From Arthrobacter crystallopoietes BAB-32 (lineage in GTDB: Bacteria > Actinomycetota > Actinomycetes > Actinomycetales > Micrococcaceae): a stretch of 64,000 bases of DNA. Each line of letters begins with the position of its first letter. Within the stretch, counting starts at the first letter, position 1. The DNA is taken from contig NZ_ANPE02000067.1 of the NCBI RefSeq assembly GCF_000328305.2, positions 1 through 64,000 on the forward strand. Reading direction: 5' to 3'. Below, in pieces: positions 39,234-48,992 of the stretch. A program made the translations under genes and the position numbers. The notes beneath the pieces were generated by a model, which saw only the letters and a list, made by a program, of their open reading frames with translations, did not search any database and had not been told where the DNA came from.

Positions 39234-40391
39234 TCAAGACCTGCTGACAGCCGCCGCCAACGCCTCGGAGGCCCGGGTACCGACGCCGCGCAGTGAATAG
39301 TGCTGCTCCACCCAAGCCGCCAGCCGGGCCCGTTCCGCCGGTTTCACCGGATCTTCCAGCACAGCTGCCATCGCATCCGCCACCTGGCCCGCGTCCCAGT
39401 CCACCTCATGACCCAAACTGTGCTGGGCCACGATGCGCCGCAGCGGCCCGACACCTGCATAGATGACGGGGGTGCCACAGGCAAGGCTGGCAAAGGCCTT
39501 CGTGGCAAAGGCAAAGTCGTAACCCCGGCCAGGCCGCACCGATGCAAGTCCGGCGGCAGCCCTGCCCAAGGCTGCCGCGGTTTCCTCCCCGCTGGCCAAC
39601 CCCATGAAACGGATGCGGCTGCCGGCCGGAGCCGCGCGCTCCCTCAGCTCACGGAGTTCGACTCCTTGGCCGTACAGCAACAATTCGGCGTCAGGATAGC
39701 GGTCCATGATTTTCAGGAAGCCGTCCACGAAAACGCCGGCCCCCTGGATTTCCGACATCGTTCCCGCGTAGACAAGAGTCCGCTGCGTTCCCGGGGTCCC
39801 GCCATCCGCCGACGCTGCCGGCCTGAACGTCCCAGTGTCTACCCCGGTTCCTACCTCGGCCACCTGGGCTTTCCCCCGGGTCAGATCACGCACCGCGGCG
39901 CTCACGCCTTCCGAGACACTCAGCACGCTGGCCGCGCCATTCAGCACCCACCGCTCGACGGCACGCAGGACAGCAACGATGCGCGGATCCACTCCGATTC
40001 CGGCAGCGGCATCGGAGCTGACATCGGCCGCGAAGTAGACGTAGGGCCGGCGACGGAGCCAGCTTGCCATCCGGACCACGACGCCGGTGGTCGGCGGCGG
40101 CTCCGCCAGCACGGCATCGAAACGCCGCGAGGACAGCAGGCGGAAAAAGAGCGGAATGTCGAAGCTGGCGTACTGCACGTAGCCACGGACCGCGCCCGAC
40201 CGGTCCCGCAGCACCGGCCAGCGTCGCACTCGTCCGGTGGACCGTTGCGCATCGGGCGACGTGCTGGTCAGCACCGTTACGGTATGTCCCGCGGCTTCCA
40301 GGGCCTTGACGGTGGCGGCGAGCCGGTAGGCCGCCGCCCCGGCTTCCGGCGCGAATATGCGGCTGGCGACCAGAATGTGCATGCGGCTCAA
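39234..40391 (-). CDS. GT4-family glycosyltransferase (WbuB-like)
   Basis: 385 residues. N-terminus HILVASRIFAPEAGAAAYRL, AEPPPTTGVVV and YVYFAADVSSDAAAGIGVD; donor half TLVYAGTMSEIQGAGVFVDG, ELLLYGQGVELRELRERAA and FATKAFASLACGTPVIYAGV. WbuB-type enzymes add amino sugars such as FucNAc, which fits an amino-sugar-acid pathway encoded next door. It overlaps the oxidoreductase gene by four bases. Confidence 0.8.
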   Translation of the reverse strand: MSRMHILVASRIFAPEAGAAAYRLAATVKALEAAGHTVTVLTSTSPDAQRSTGRVRRWPVLRDRSGAVRGYVQYASFDIPLFFRLLSSRRFDAVLAEPPPTTGVVVRMASWLRRRPYVYFAADVSSDAAAGIGVDPRIVAVLRAVERWVLNGAASVLSVSEGVSAAVRDLTRGKAQVAEVGTGVDTGTFRPAASADGGTPGTQRTLVYAGTMSEIQGAGVFVDGFLKIMDRYPDAELLLYGQGVELRELRERAAPAGSRIRFMGLASGEETAAALGRAAAGLASVRPGRGYDFAFATKAFASLACGTPVIYAGVGPLRRIVAQHSLGHEVDWDAGQVADAMAAVLEDPVKPAERARLAAWVEQHYSLRGVGTRASEALAAAVSRS

Positions 40392-41422
40392 TCCCGCAGC
40401 CGGATGGTCCTGGCCTCGCGGCTCGACACCGTCATGGCCTCGGCGACGCGCAGCGTATTGAGCCCCTCCCGCATCGTGACGATGCCGGCAGTGCCCGGGG
40501 CAAGTTCATCCCGGGTTTCGCCGCGGGCGGCCAGGACGGCGTCGCGGAAGGCTTCGTGCTCCACCTTGAGCGGTTCCCGCTTTGCGATAGCCAGGCGGGT
40601 GACGTTGCCTTCGGATACACCGCGGAAGTTGGCCACGGAGTCCCACTCCGTGCTGATGGTCCCGTTTTCGAAGAATGTCAGGTCGGCCGTCAGGGTGTCG
40701 GCCATGAAGGAACCGCGTTCTCCGGTCACTACCGTCATGCGCTCCTTCATCGGCGAGAGCCAGTTGACCAGATGGCTGGTGATGATGCCGTTCGCCAGCT
40801 GGCCATTGGCCGCCAGCATGTCTTCGTGCTCGCGGCCGGAGCGCGTAGTCGTCCGCGCGCTGACGGATTCGTACTCGCTTGCGGCCAGCCAGGCGGTGAG
40901 ATCGATATCGTGGGTGCCGAGGTCCTTGATCACACCGACGTCGGCGATCCGCGAGGGGAACGGGCCCTGCCGGCGGGTCGCGATCTGGTAGACCTCGCCC
41001 AGGTCGCCCTTCCGCAGCCGCGCACGCAACGACTGCAGCGCCGGGTTGTAGCGCTCGATGTGTCCCACGGCGCCGACGAGGCCGCGGCTCTCGAATGCAT
41101 CCGCGAGCCGCTGGCCGCCCTCGATGGTGGACGCGATAGGCTTCTCCACCATGGTATGGATCCCGGCCTCGGCCAGGGCCAGTCCGACCTCCTCATGCAG
41201 GCCGGTCGGCACGGCGCACATCACCATGTCCACGCCGTGCGCGATGAGCTCTTCCACCCCGCTGTAGAACGGCAGGCCGCCGGCGACCCCGTGCGGGTCG
41301 CCATACGCATCGGCCACAGCCACCAGTTCCACGCCCTCGGTTTCCTGCAGCACCCTGGCGTGGTGCCGGCCCATCATGCCCAGCCCGATCAGGCCGGCAC
41401 GCAGCTTCCCCACCTCACGCAC
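40388..41422 (-). CDS. Gfo/Idh/MocA oxidoreductase, WbpB-like
   Basis: 344 residues. NAD-binding GLIGLGMMGRHHARVL at the N-terminus, the family VEKPIAST motif near residue 93 and GHIERYNPALQSL, then VGVIKDLGTHDIDLTAWLAA. In the WbpA/B/E/D pathway this type oxidises C3 of UDP-GlcNAc-uronic acid before transamination. It lies directly between a DegT aminotransferase (eight-base overlap) and a transferase, which supports that step. Confidence 0.82.
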   Translation of the reverse strand: MREVGKLRAGLIGLGMMGRHHARVLQETEGVELVAVADAYGDPHGVAGGLPFYSGVEELIAHGVDMVMCAVPTGLHEEVGLALAEAGIHTMVEKPIASTIEGGQRLADAFESRGLVGAVGHIERYNPALQSLRARLRKGDLGEVYQIATRRQGPFPSRIADVGVIKDLGTHDIDLTAWLAASEYESVSARTTTRSGREHEDMLAANGQLANGIITSHLVNWLSPMKERMTVVTGERGSFMADTLTADLTFFENGTISTEWDSVANFRGVSEGNVTRLAIAKREPLKVEHEAFRDAVLAARGETRDELAPGTAGIVTMREGLNTLRVAEAMTVSSREARTIRLRD

Positions 41423-42509
41423 CTGCCTTCGCCAGCGCGTTGACCGCCGTGGCTATCCGGTCCAGGTCTTCCTCGTCCAGCGACGGATGCACCGGCAGCG
41501 ACAGGACCTGGCGTGCGGCAGCTTCAGTGACCGGCAGGTCCGCCAGCCTGTTGAAGGACGGCAGCCGATGGTTCGGGATCGGATAGTAGACGCCGGATCC
41601 GATCTGGTACTCCTCCTTCAGCGCCGATGCGAAGCGGTCCCGCTCCCCCTCCGGAACCCGGATGGTGTACTGGTGGTAGACGTGCGTGGCCCCTTCAGCG
41701 ACCGCAGGCGTTGCGACGCCTTCCAGGTTGGCATCCAGGAAGGCGGCATTGGCTTGGCGCCGGGCCGTCCAGCCGCGCACCTTGCCCAGCTGCACCCGTC
41801 CGATCGCCGCATGCAGGTTCGTCATCCGGGCATTGAACCCGATGAGTTCGTTCTCATACTGGCGCTCCATCCCCTGGTTCCGGAGCAACCGCAGCCGGCG
41901 TTCGACGTCGTGATCCCCGGTTGCGACCATCCCGCCTTCGCCAGAGGTCATGTTCTTCGTTGGATAGAGGCTGAACATCGCAAAGGCGCCAAAGGTGCCC
42001 ACCGGCCTGCCGTGCAGCGCCGCGCCATGCGCCTGCGCCGCATCTTCGAACACCGCCAGGCCATGCTTTTCCGCCAGCGTGCCCAAGGCGCCCATGTTGG
42101 CCGGATGCCCGTAGAGGTGGACCGGCATGACCGCCTTGGTGCGCTCCGTGATCAGCTGTTCAGCGGCGGAGGCGTCCAAGCAGTAGTGGTCCGGCTCGAT
42201 GTCGGCGAACACGGGCGTGGCACCGGCAAGCGCCACTGAATTGGCCGTCGCCGCGAAGGTGAAGGACGGGACGATGACCTCATCGCCGGGACCGATTCCT
42301 GCCGCCAGCAGGCCAAGGTGCAGCCCGGATGTGCCGGAGTTGACCGCGACCGCGGCCCGGCCGTCAAGCAGGACCTGCGAAAACTCCTGCTCGAAGGAGG
42401 CCACTTCGCTCCCCTGGGCCAGCATGCCGGACACCAGCACCGCATCGACGGCGGCGCGCTCTTCGTCCCCGATGATGGGCTTCGCGGCCGGGATGAAGTC
42501 CTTGCTCAC
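41415..42509 (-). CDS. DegT/DnrJ/EryC1 aminotransferase, WbpE-like
   Basis: 364 residues, a PLP-dependent sugar aminotransferase. AVNSGTSGLHLGLLAAGI, VIVPSFTFAATANSVALAGA, VMPVHLYGHPANM and FEDAAQAHGA are followed by the Lys in FSLYPTKNMTSGEGG near residue 185. It would place an amino group at C3 of the uronic acid made by the neighbouring dehydrogenases. It abuts the acetyltransferase gene and overlaps the oxidoreductase gene. Confidence 0.88.
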   Translation of the reverse strand: MSKDFIPAAKPIIGDEERAAVDAVLVSGMLAQGSEVASFEQEFSQVLLDGRAAVAVNSGTSGLHLGLLAAGIGPGDEVIVPSFTFAATANSVALAGATPVFADIEPDHYCLDASAAEQLITERTKAVMPVHLYGHPANMGALGTLAEKHGLAVFEDAAQAHGAALHGRPVGTFGAFAMFSLYPTKNMTSGEGGMVATGDHDVERRLRLLRNQGMERQYENELIGFNARMTNLHAAIGRVQLGKVRGWTARRQANAAFLDANLEGVATPAVAEGATHVYHQYTIRVPEGERDRFASALKEEYQIGSGVYYPIPNHRLPSFNRLADLPVTEAAARQVLSLPVHPSLDEEDLDRIATAVNALAKAGA

Positions 42510-43145
42510 TCAGTTCTGCCTTTCTTCCGTGCCCGCAGTTGCCTCGGGCACCGCTTCGCACAGCAGCCCGTTGTCCTCGATATAGCTCTCCCCGCTGTCG
42601 GGGCAAACCCACGCATGCGGCCGTCCGCCGTCGTCCTGGCGCAGCGGATGCCCGGACTTGCCCACCCAGCCGATCCGCCGCGCGGGCACTCCGGCCATCA
42701 GCGCGAAATCCGGCACGTCCTTGGTAACCACCGCACCGGCGGCGATCGTGGCCCAGCGGCCGATCCGCACCGGGGCCACGCAGACGGCGCGGGCACCGAC
42801 CGACGCGCCTTCCGCGATGGTCACCCCCACCGGGGTCCAGTCGTGGGCGCTCTTGAGCGAACCATCCGGATTCACCGAACGCGGATACGTGTCATTGGTC
42901 AGCACGGCGGCGGGACCGATGAAAACCCCGTGCCCGAGTTCCGCCGGTTCGTACACGAGGGCGTAGTTCTGGATCTTGGTGTTGTCGCCGATCTTCACCC
43001 CGGTCCCGACGTACGCGCCGCGGCCCACAATGCAGTCCGTCCCCAGCTCCGCGTCCTCGCGAACCTGCGCCAGATGCCAGATTTTCGTGCCCTCGCCCAA
43101 CCGGGCGCGTTCGGAGACGTCGGCCGTCTCAGCGATATACCCCAC
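42510..43145 (-). CDS. Left-handed beta-helix acetyltransferase, WbpD/WlbB-like
   Basis: 211 residues from GTG 43145, with GGGAGC seven bases upstream. Hexapeptide repeats run through residues about 5-150 (GEGTKIWHLAQVREDAELGT, GRGAYVGTGVKIGDNTKIQN, GVFIGPAAVLTNDTYPRS). ASVGARAVCVAPVRIGRWAT and VVTKDVPDFALMAGVPARRI follow. A short C-terminal Cys-containing extension is unusual (HAWVCPDSGESYIEDNGLLC). It would N-acetylate the new C3 amine using acetyl-CoA. Confidence 0.85.
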   Translation of the reverse strand: MGYIAETADVSERARLGEGTKIWHLAQVREDAELGTDCIVGRGAYVGTGVKIGDNTKIQNYALVYEPAELGHGVFIGPAAVLTNDTYPRSVNPDGSLKSAHDWTPVGVTIAEGASVGARAVCVAPVRIGRWATIAAGAVVTKDVPDFALMAGVPARRIGWVGKSGHPLRQDDGGRPHAWVCPDSGESYIEDNGLLCEAVPEATAGTEERQN

Positions 43146-43202
43146 CGTAAGCTCCCTTTCGTGCAAAACTGCCGTGCCGTCGTCGTACTTCCCGCGCCAG
43201 GC

Positions 43203-44492
43203 TCAGGACTTCCCGATCACCCGGTAGGTAACGCCCTGCCACTGCTCCGCGCTGCTGACCCGCCGGCCGTCGATGAACACCTTCACGCCAGGCAGGTCGT
43301 CCGGCCCCAGCCCGCGGTAGTCAGCATGGTTGGCCTGCACCACGGCTGCGTCCACCGGCTCGCCCAAATGATACGGCGCGAAACCCAGCCGCTCGAGTTC
43401 GGCGTCGCTGAACAGCGGATCGTGGACCAGCGCGGTGGCACCGCGGGCCGCGATCGCCTCCACCGCGCCGAACACGCCGGAGAACGCCGTCTCCTTCACC
43501 CCGCCGCGGTAAGCGGCACCGAGAACGACGACGCGTGCCCCGGTGAGGTCCCCATAGGCACCTTCCAGCAGGCCGATGGTGTAGTCCGGCATGCCGGCGT
43601 TGGCTTCGCGCGCCGCGCGGACCACCGTGGCCTGCGGATCGTTCCAGAGGTAGAGCCGCGGGTAGACCGGAATGCAATGGCCGCCGACCGCGATTCCCGG
43701 CTGGTGGATGTGGCTGTACGGCTGCGAGTTGGAGGCCTCGATGACCTGGTAGATGTCGATGCCGGCGGTCGCGGCGTAGCGGGCGAACTGGTTGGCGAGG
43801 CCGATGTTCACATCCCGATAGGTGGTCTCGGCCAGCTTGGCCAGCTCCGAGGCCTCGGCCGATCCGAGGTCCCAGACCCCGTTGGGCCGTGCCAGATCGG
43901 GCCGCTCGTCGAAATCCAGCACGGCTTCGTAGAACTCCTGGGCCCTGGCGGCGCCGGCGTCAGACAGCCCGCCGATCAGCTTCGGATACTTGCGCAGGTC
44001 CTCGAAGACCCGCCCGGTCAGCACTCGTTCGGGCGAAAACACCAGATGGAAATCCCGGCCTTCGACGAGGCCGGACCCGGCTTCCAGCATCGGCTTCCAC
44101 CGGCTGCGCGTGGTCCCGACCGGCAGCGTCGTCTCGTAGGAAACGAGCGTGCCCGGCGTCAGATGCTTGGCCAGTTCCTGAGTCGCGGCGTCCATCCAGC
44201 CGAAATCGGGCCGCGCCTCGGCATCCACAAACAGCGGCACCACCAGCACTACCGCATCCGCGCCGGGCACCGCTTCGGCGTAGCTGGTGGTCGCCTTCAA
44301 CCGTCCCGCCGGCACCAGTTCGGTGAGCTTCTCCTGCAAGTGCGCCTCGCCGGGGAAGGGTTCCTGCGCCGCGTTGACCTGTGCAACAACGTCCTCATTG
44401 ACGTCGACGCCGATGACTTCGTGCCCCTTGGACGCAAACTGCGCCGCCAGTGGCAGGCCGATCTTTCCGAGGGCAATGACGGCAATCTTCAC
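43203..44492 (-). CDS. UDP-N-acetylhexosamine 6-dehydrogenase, WbpA-like
   Basis: 429 residues. NAD-binding IAVIALGKIGLPLAAQFASK; SYETTLPVGTTRS; the central helix AELAKLAETTYRDVNIGLAN; catalytic Cys in GGHCIPVYP near residue 273; C-terminal GARVVVLGAAYRGGVKETAF. It oxidises C6 of a UDP-HexNAc to the uronic acid and opens the pathway continued by the three genes downstream. First gene of the minus-strand run 44492-39234. Confidence 0.87.
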   Translation of the reverse strand: MKIAVIALGKIGLPLAAQFASKGHEVIGVDVNEDVVAQVNAAQEPFPGEAHLQEKLTELVPAGRLKATTSYAEAVPGADAVVLVVPLFVDAEARPDFGWMDAATQELAKHLTPGTLVSYETTLPVGTTRSRWKPMLEAGSGLVEGRDFHLVFSPERVLTGRVFEDLRKYPKLIGGLSDAGAARAQEFYEAVLDFDERPDLARPNGVWDLGSAEASELAKLAETTYRDVNIGLANQFARYAATAGIDIYQVIEASNSQPYSHIHQPGIAVGGHCIPVYPRLYLWNDPQATVVRAAREANAGMPDYTIGLLEGAYGDLTGARVVVLGAAYRGGVKETAFSGVFGAVEAIAARGATALVHDPLFSDAELERLGFAPYHLGEPVDAAVVQANHADYRGLGPDDLPGVKVFIDGRRVSSAEQWQGVTYRVIGKS

Positions 44493-44679
44493 CGGGTGGA
44501 ACCTTTTCTACGTTGTGCTGCACTGCGGATGGGCTGGACCCTGCGGCCCCTGTCCAAGGGTACCGCTACTGAAGGACAGGATTGCGGACGCGGGTTTTCC
44601 ACAAGCCGGGCGGCACGGGCAGCGGGGAGGCAGCGCCGCCGGTTAGGGTGCTGGAAAAACCGCCCTGTTCGAGGATCAC

Positions 44680-47600
44680 ATGCCGCTGCACTTATCCGTT
44701 GCCGCTTCCGAGCACCTGCCGCCGCAGTTCGTGCAGCAGGTCGCCGCTCTCCGCGAAATCGTCGCCGACGACGCGCTGCCGGATGCAGGCCCGCTGGCAC
44801 AATGGCTGCTCGACCGGCTCGGTGCCACCGCTGCGGAGGTGTCGCTGACCGTCGATGGGGTGCCGCTTCGTTCCCTCGTTCCGCATCGCCTGCCGCTGGT
44901 CTCCGGCGCCGTCATCGTCTGCGGACTCCCGGCCCGGAAGAGACCAAGGAACAGAACGACGGCGGCGCCGAGGTCGGGCGCGCCTGTGCTGGCTTTGGCA
45001 GTAACGGGGGGTCCGGATGCGGGCAAAGTCCTTGAGCTGGCCCGCGGAGAACATGTCCTCGGTCGGGATGGGGCGGCACTGCTCGTTGACGATCCGCAGC
45101 TCTCGCGGAAACACGCACGAATCACGGTGGACAACCGGAGCGTGCGCATTACGGATCTCGATTCGGCGAATGGCATAGTGGCGGAGGGGCGTCGGGTGGC
45201 CAGCGCGGAGCTGGTCTCGGGCCGTGAAATCAGCGCTGGTGGCAGCCGGATGACGCTGTACCTTGCCGGTGAACCGCTGCCTGGGGTCTCACCTGACGAG
45301 GACCTGGACAGTCCGGTCCAGGTAGCGGCTCCAGCACCGGACCCGCGGGGCAAATTGACTCTGCTGCTGGCCGGGCTGCCTTTGGTAGCCGGGGTCGCCC
45401 TCGCCGTCATCACCGGCATGTGGTTCTTCCTCGCGTTCAGCGCAGTCTCTTTGCTCGCTGCAGCCATTCCCTACGCAGCCGGCAGACGCAAGCGCCGGGC
45501 GTTCAAGGCGGCTGTCTCAGCTGCAGCCGCAAGCGATCTGCAGCGGCGGCAGCAGGCCGCCCCGGATCCTGCCCGGCTGGTTTATGGGCAGCTCAGGGAA
45601 GCGGCCACCGGCTCGGCAGGATCGCAGCCGGAGCACTTGTGGCTGCGATTGGGAACGGCAGACCAGGAAGCCAGGATTGCAGCCGCCGGAACACCGGACC
45701 TGCAAGTGCCCGTGCTGCAGGATGCTCCGCTGGCTGTTGATCTGCTCGCCACCCGTCGAATCAGTTGTAGCGGGCCGGCCACGGTGCTGCGCCGACTGCT
45801 GAACTCCTGCCTGCTGCAGCTCGGGGCACGAGCCTTGCAGTCGGACCTCTCCGTGGTCTGCTACGGAACGGCCGACTCAATGCCGCCAGCGGCGCGGTTC
45901 CTTCCGGGAACGGTGCTGGCCAGCCGGCCAGAGGTCCTGGCAGCGCAACTCCGCCAGGACGGCAGGCCCCTGGTCCTGCTCATCACCGACAGACATGACA
46001 TTGCAGACGAGGTGATCGAGAGCAGCGACGCCAATCTGGCCATCATCCGGTTTTCCTCCCCGGTGCCGGCAGATGAAGCGCAGATCCAGCTGGTGCCTGG
46101 CCGGGGAACGCTGCGGCGGCTCGGAACCAGTACGGCCTTCCAACCCGATCTGGTCTGCGCCGGCACACTCGAACGTTTCGCCCGCCTCGCGGCTCGGGCC
46201 GCAGCAACCCTTCCCGCGAACATCTCTGGCACGGTTCCCGACTCCTGCGGACTGGAAGCCCTGCTGCCTGGCGCCGAGCCGACCGGCCTCTGGGCCAGAA
46301 ACGCGGCGGCGGCAGGTATTCCGGCGGTCATCGGAGCCGATGCCACCGGACCGGTAACCCTCGACCTGGCCAGCGAAGGACCTCATCTCCTGATTGCGGG
46401 AACAACCGGCTCGGGCAAGTCTGAACTGCTGAAATCGCTTGTGTTGAGTCTGGCCTACCAGCACCCGCCCGAGAAGCTGAATTTCCTGTTCATCGACTTC
46501 AAAGGCGGATCGGGACTCGGTTCCGTCAGCGGTTTGCCGCACAGCGCCGGCTTGCTGACAGACCTGACAGCATCACAGGTCGGCCGGGCACTCAGCTGGC
46601 TGCGGGCGGAAGTTACACGGCGGGAACTCGAGCTTGCCCGGCTCGGCGTTGCGGACATCCGGGACTGTCCGCCAACTGTCCTGCACCGGCTCATGGTGGT
46701 CGTCGACGAGTTCCGGATGCTGGCGGACGAAGTGCCGCAGGCGTTGCCCGAACTCATGCGGGTCGCTGCTCTGGGCCGTTCCCTTGGCATCCATCTGATA
46801 ATGGCAACCCAGCGCCCACAAGGGGCCATCTCGGCGGATATCCGGGCCAATGTGACATCGTCGGTTGCTCTGCGGGTACAAACCGCCTTGGAATCGGCAG
46901 ACCTCGTCGGCACCAGCGCGGCAGCAGATATAGCAGTCGCTTCCCCGGGACGGGCTTTCCTGCGGATCGGCCCGGCGGCAGCAAGGGAATTCCAGTCCGC
47001 TTCGGCCAGCATCCGTGCCGCTCCTTCAGGTCCGGCCGCCGCAGTTCTTCACGAATGGCTGGAGCCGCACCGCATTAATCGCCCGGACCTGGAGCGTCTG
47101 CAACCGGACGGCCAGGATCCGGATCCCGCAGCGAAGCTGGTCACCCGCCTCCACCAGGCGGCCACCGCAGCCGGGAGTGTGGCAGCCATTCAGCTGCCTC
47201 CACCGCTGCCGGAACGGCTGGAACTGCACACTCTTCCACAGCCCTCAAAGCCCGACAGCCTCCGGCTCGGGCTGTTCGACCTCCCGGCACAGCAACGACA
47301 GCTGGCGATGGACTGGGTCCCAGAGGACGACGGCCACCTCGCCGCACTGGGCGCCAGCGGAAGCGGCACCCAGCTGGTCCTCAAAGCCGCGACCGCAGGC
47401 CTGCTCGGTTCCGCTGCCGAACGGCACGTTTATGTTCTAGATGGAGACGGTTCCCTGCGGTTTGCTGCAGCAGCCGAACGCACCGGCGCATATGCAGGCC
47501 CCACGGAAACAGAACGGGCTGCCCGGGTCCTGAAGCGCCTCGCCTCGGAAACAGCAAAGCGCTTGGCTTCGGTGGCGATGGACACAAACGCCGACAGCCC

Positions 47601-48573
47601 TCGGGCGGTCCCCCTCATTGTTATTGTCTCTGGATGGGGCCGCTGGGCCTCCGCGTTCCGGAGCGGCAAATTCGGCTGGGCCGAGGAATGCCTGCTGGAC
47701 TTGGCCCGCGACGGGGCCGCCGCCGCCGTCGTTCTTTGTATTGCCGGCGACCGGGAACTGGCTGCAGCCCGAATCCTGGGGATGCTTCCCAATAAGCTGT
47801 TCTTCCCTGCCTTCACGGGCCCTGAAACCCAAATGGCCTGGCCTAAGCTGCCGCCGATGGACGACATACCCGGCCGCGCGCTGGCACAAGGGCCCTTCGT
47901 TCCCGCCATGGAGGCTGTGGCGCACGTGGTGGATGACCCTGCCCAAGGCCTCCAGCCCCGGGAGGCGAAGCAGCAGCCTTTCCGCATCGAGCCCCTGCCC
48001 GACCAAGTCCCGGCCGACCAGCTCCCGGACGACGAACAGCCCGAGGACATGCTCATCATCGGCGTCGAAGGCGACGAGCTGGGGCCGGCTTCACTTCGAA
48101 TCACGCCTGGCGAGGCAGTCCTCGTCCTCGGTGCCGCCGGCAGCGGCAAGACCAATCTCATCGAGTTGCTCGAACGGCAGGCAAGCACCCGCTACAACTG
48201 CCTCCGCCCGCCGCAAGGCACCGACGCCAGTGCCTACTGGTCTTCTTTGGACCTCTTCGGAACCGGCACCCTCTTGCTGATCGATGATGCCCACCTGCTG
48301 GCTCCCCCGGCCCACCAGCGCGTGGCCAAGCTATTGGAAGCCGGGGCAGCGGCGGTGGTCGCGGCCAGGCCAGGTCCGGCGCTGCTGCAGCAAGTGCCGG
48401 CGGCGCTGACTGCGCGCAGCAACGGACGCGGCTTTATCCTTTCGCCTGCAGCAGCCGCGGATGGTGATCTTCTCGGAGTCAGGCTGGACGCGGCCCGGTG
48501 CCCACCGGGCCGCGCTTACAGAGTGGAATACGGCATGGCCGTCCCGCTTCAGACAGGCTACGTGCGCGCTTAG
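44680..48573 (+). CDS. FHA-domain EccC/EssC-type FtsK-SpoIIIE ATPase
   Basis: 1297 residues. FHA domain at about 105-205 (HVLGRDGAALLVDDPQLSRK, HARITVD, LDSANGI). Two membrane helices at 225-269 (LLLAGLPLVAGVALAVITGM). Three ATPase modules: the first intact (GTTGSGKSE at 574, MVVVDEFRML at 672), the second degenerate (GASGSGTQL near 890, Lys lost), the third with GAAGSGKTN near 1150 and LLIDDAHLL. This is the motor layout of type VII (ESX/Yuk) secretion with an EssC-style FHA front. No WXG100, EccB, EccD or mycosin gene lies in the window. Confidence 0.88.
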   Translation: MPLHLSVAASEHLPPQFVQQVAALREIVADDALPDAGPLAQWLLDRLGATAAEVSLTVDGVPLRSLVPHRLPLVSGAVIVCGLPARKRPRNRTTAAPRSGAPVLALAVTGGPDAGKVLELARGEHVLGRDGAALLVDDPQLSRKHARITVDNRSVRITDLDSANGIVAEGRRVASAELVSGREISAGGSRMTLYLAGEPLPGVSPDEDLDSPVQVAAPAPDPRGKLTLLLAGLPLVAGVALAVITGMWFFLAFSAVSLLAAAIPYAAGRRKRRAFKAAVSAAAASDLQRRQQAAPDPARLVYGQLREAATGSAGSQPEHLWLRLGTADQEARIAAAGTPDLQVPVLQDAPLAVDLLATRRISCSGPATVLRRLLNSCLLQLGARALQSDLSVVCYGTADSMPPAARFLPGTVLASRPEVLAAQLRQDGRPLVLLITDRHDIADEVIESSDANLAIIRFSSPVPADEAQIQLVPGRGTLRRLGTSTAFQPDLVCAGTLERFARLAARAAATLPANISGTVPDSCGLEALLPGAEPTGLWARNAAAAGIPAVIGADATGPVTLDLASEGPHLLIAGTTGSGKSELLKSLVLSLAYQHPPEKLNFLFIDFKGGSGLGSVSGLPHSAGLLTDLTASQVGRALSWLRAEVTRRELELARLGVADIRDCPPTVLHRLMVVVDEFRMLADEVPQALPELMRVAALGRSLGIHLIMATQRPQGAISADIRANVTSSVALRVQTALESADLVGTSAAADIAVASPGRAFLRIGPAAAREFQSASASIRAAPSGPAAAVLHEWLEPHRINRPDLERLQPDGQDPDPAAKLVTRLHQAATAAGSVAAIQLPPPLPERLELHTLPQPSKPDSLRLGLFDLPAQQRQLAMDWVPEDDGHLAALGASGSGTQLVLKAATAGLLGSAAERHVYVLDGDGSLRFAAAAERTGAYAGPTETERAARVLKRLASETAKRLASVAMDTNADSPRAVPLIVIVSGWGRWASAFRSGKFGWAEECLLDLARDGAAAAVVLCIAGDRELAAARILGMLPNKLFFPAFTGPETQMAWPKLPPMDDIPGRALAQGPFVPAMEAVAHVVDDPAQGLQPREAKQQPFRIEPLPDQVPADQLPDDEQPEDMLIIGVEGDELGPASLRITPGEAVLVLGAAGSGKTNLIELLERQASTRYNCLRPPQGTDASAYWSSLDLFGTGTLLLIDDAHLLAPPAHQRVAKLLEAGAAAVVAARPGPALLQQVPAALTARSNGRGFILSPAAAADGDLLGVRLDAARCPPGRAYRVEYGMAVPLQTGYVRA

Positions 48574-48992
48574 AGAGCGCCCGGGGCGCTGCCCTTCGTT
48601 ACATAGGCGGTCACCGGACGGGTGAAGATCAGCAGGACGACGGCCGCGGCCGGAAGCAGCAGGAGCAGGCCTGGCAACACCAGCCCGCCAGTCAAGGTCG
48701 GGAACGCAATGACCAGTACAAAGAGCTGCCAAACCAAAGCTGCAGCTTTTGTCCAGCGGTACCCCCGGAAAAAGAAGTGGCCGACAGCCAGTAGCCACCC
48801 GGCGAGCAGAACCATCAAGACCAATTGGAATACAGCGCCACCCAGCGACGTCGGCGTTTGTGTCATCAGGCCGTAGACGAACCAGGCCGCCGCCCCGAGA
48901 AGCGCCAGCGCTTCCAACACCAGCACCAGCGATATCACAATGACTGCGGGCGGCCGTTTGTTGGATGCTGAGTTCGCCGGGGGTATTGACAC
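48570..48992 (-). CDS. Membrane protein, 140 aa
   Basis: Four membrane helices: VIVISLVLVLEALALLGAAA, VFQLVLMVLLAGWLLAVGHF, LVWQLFVLVIAFPTLTGGLV and LPGLLLLLPAAAVVLLIF. Short charged ends. Convergent with, and overlapping by four bases, the EccC-type gene. Function unknown; a similar small protein is common in actinobacteria. Confidence 0.75.
   Translation of the reverse strand: MSIPPANSASNKRPPAVIVISLVLVLEALALLGAAAWFVYGLMTQTPTSLGGAVFQLVLMVLLAGWLLAVGHFFFRGYRWTKAAALVWQLFVLVIAFPTLTGGLVLPGLLLLLPAAAVVLLIFTRPVTAYVTKGSAPGAL

Noticed and set aside
42318-45035. A 905-codon plus-strand frame across the sugar genes
   Set aside because: It is antisense to four well-recognised minus-strand enzymes and to the start of the EccC gene; an effect of high GC content.
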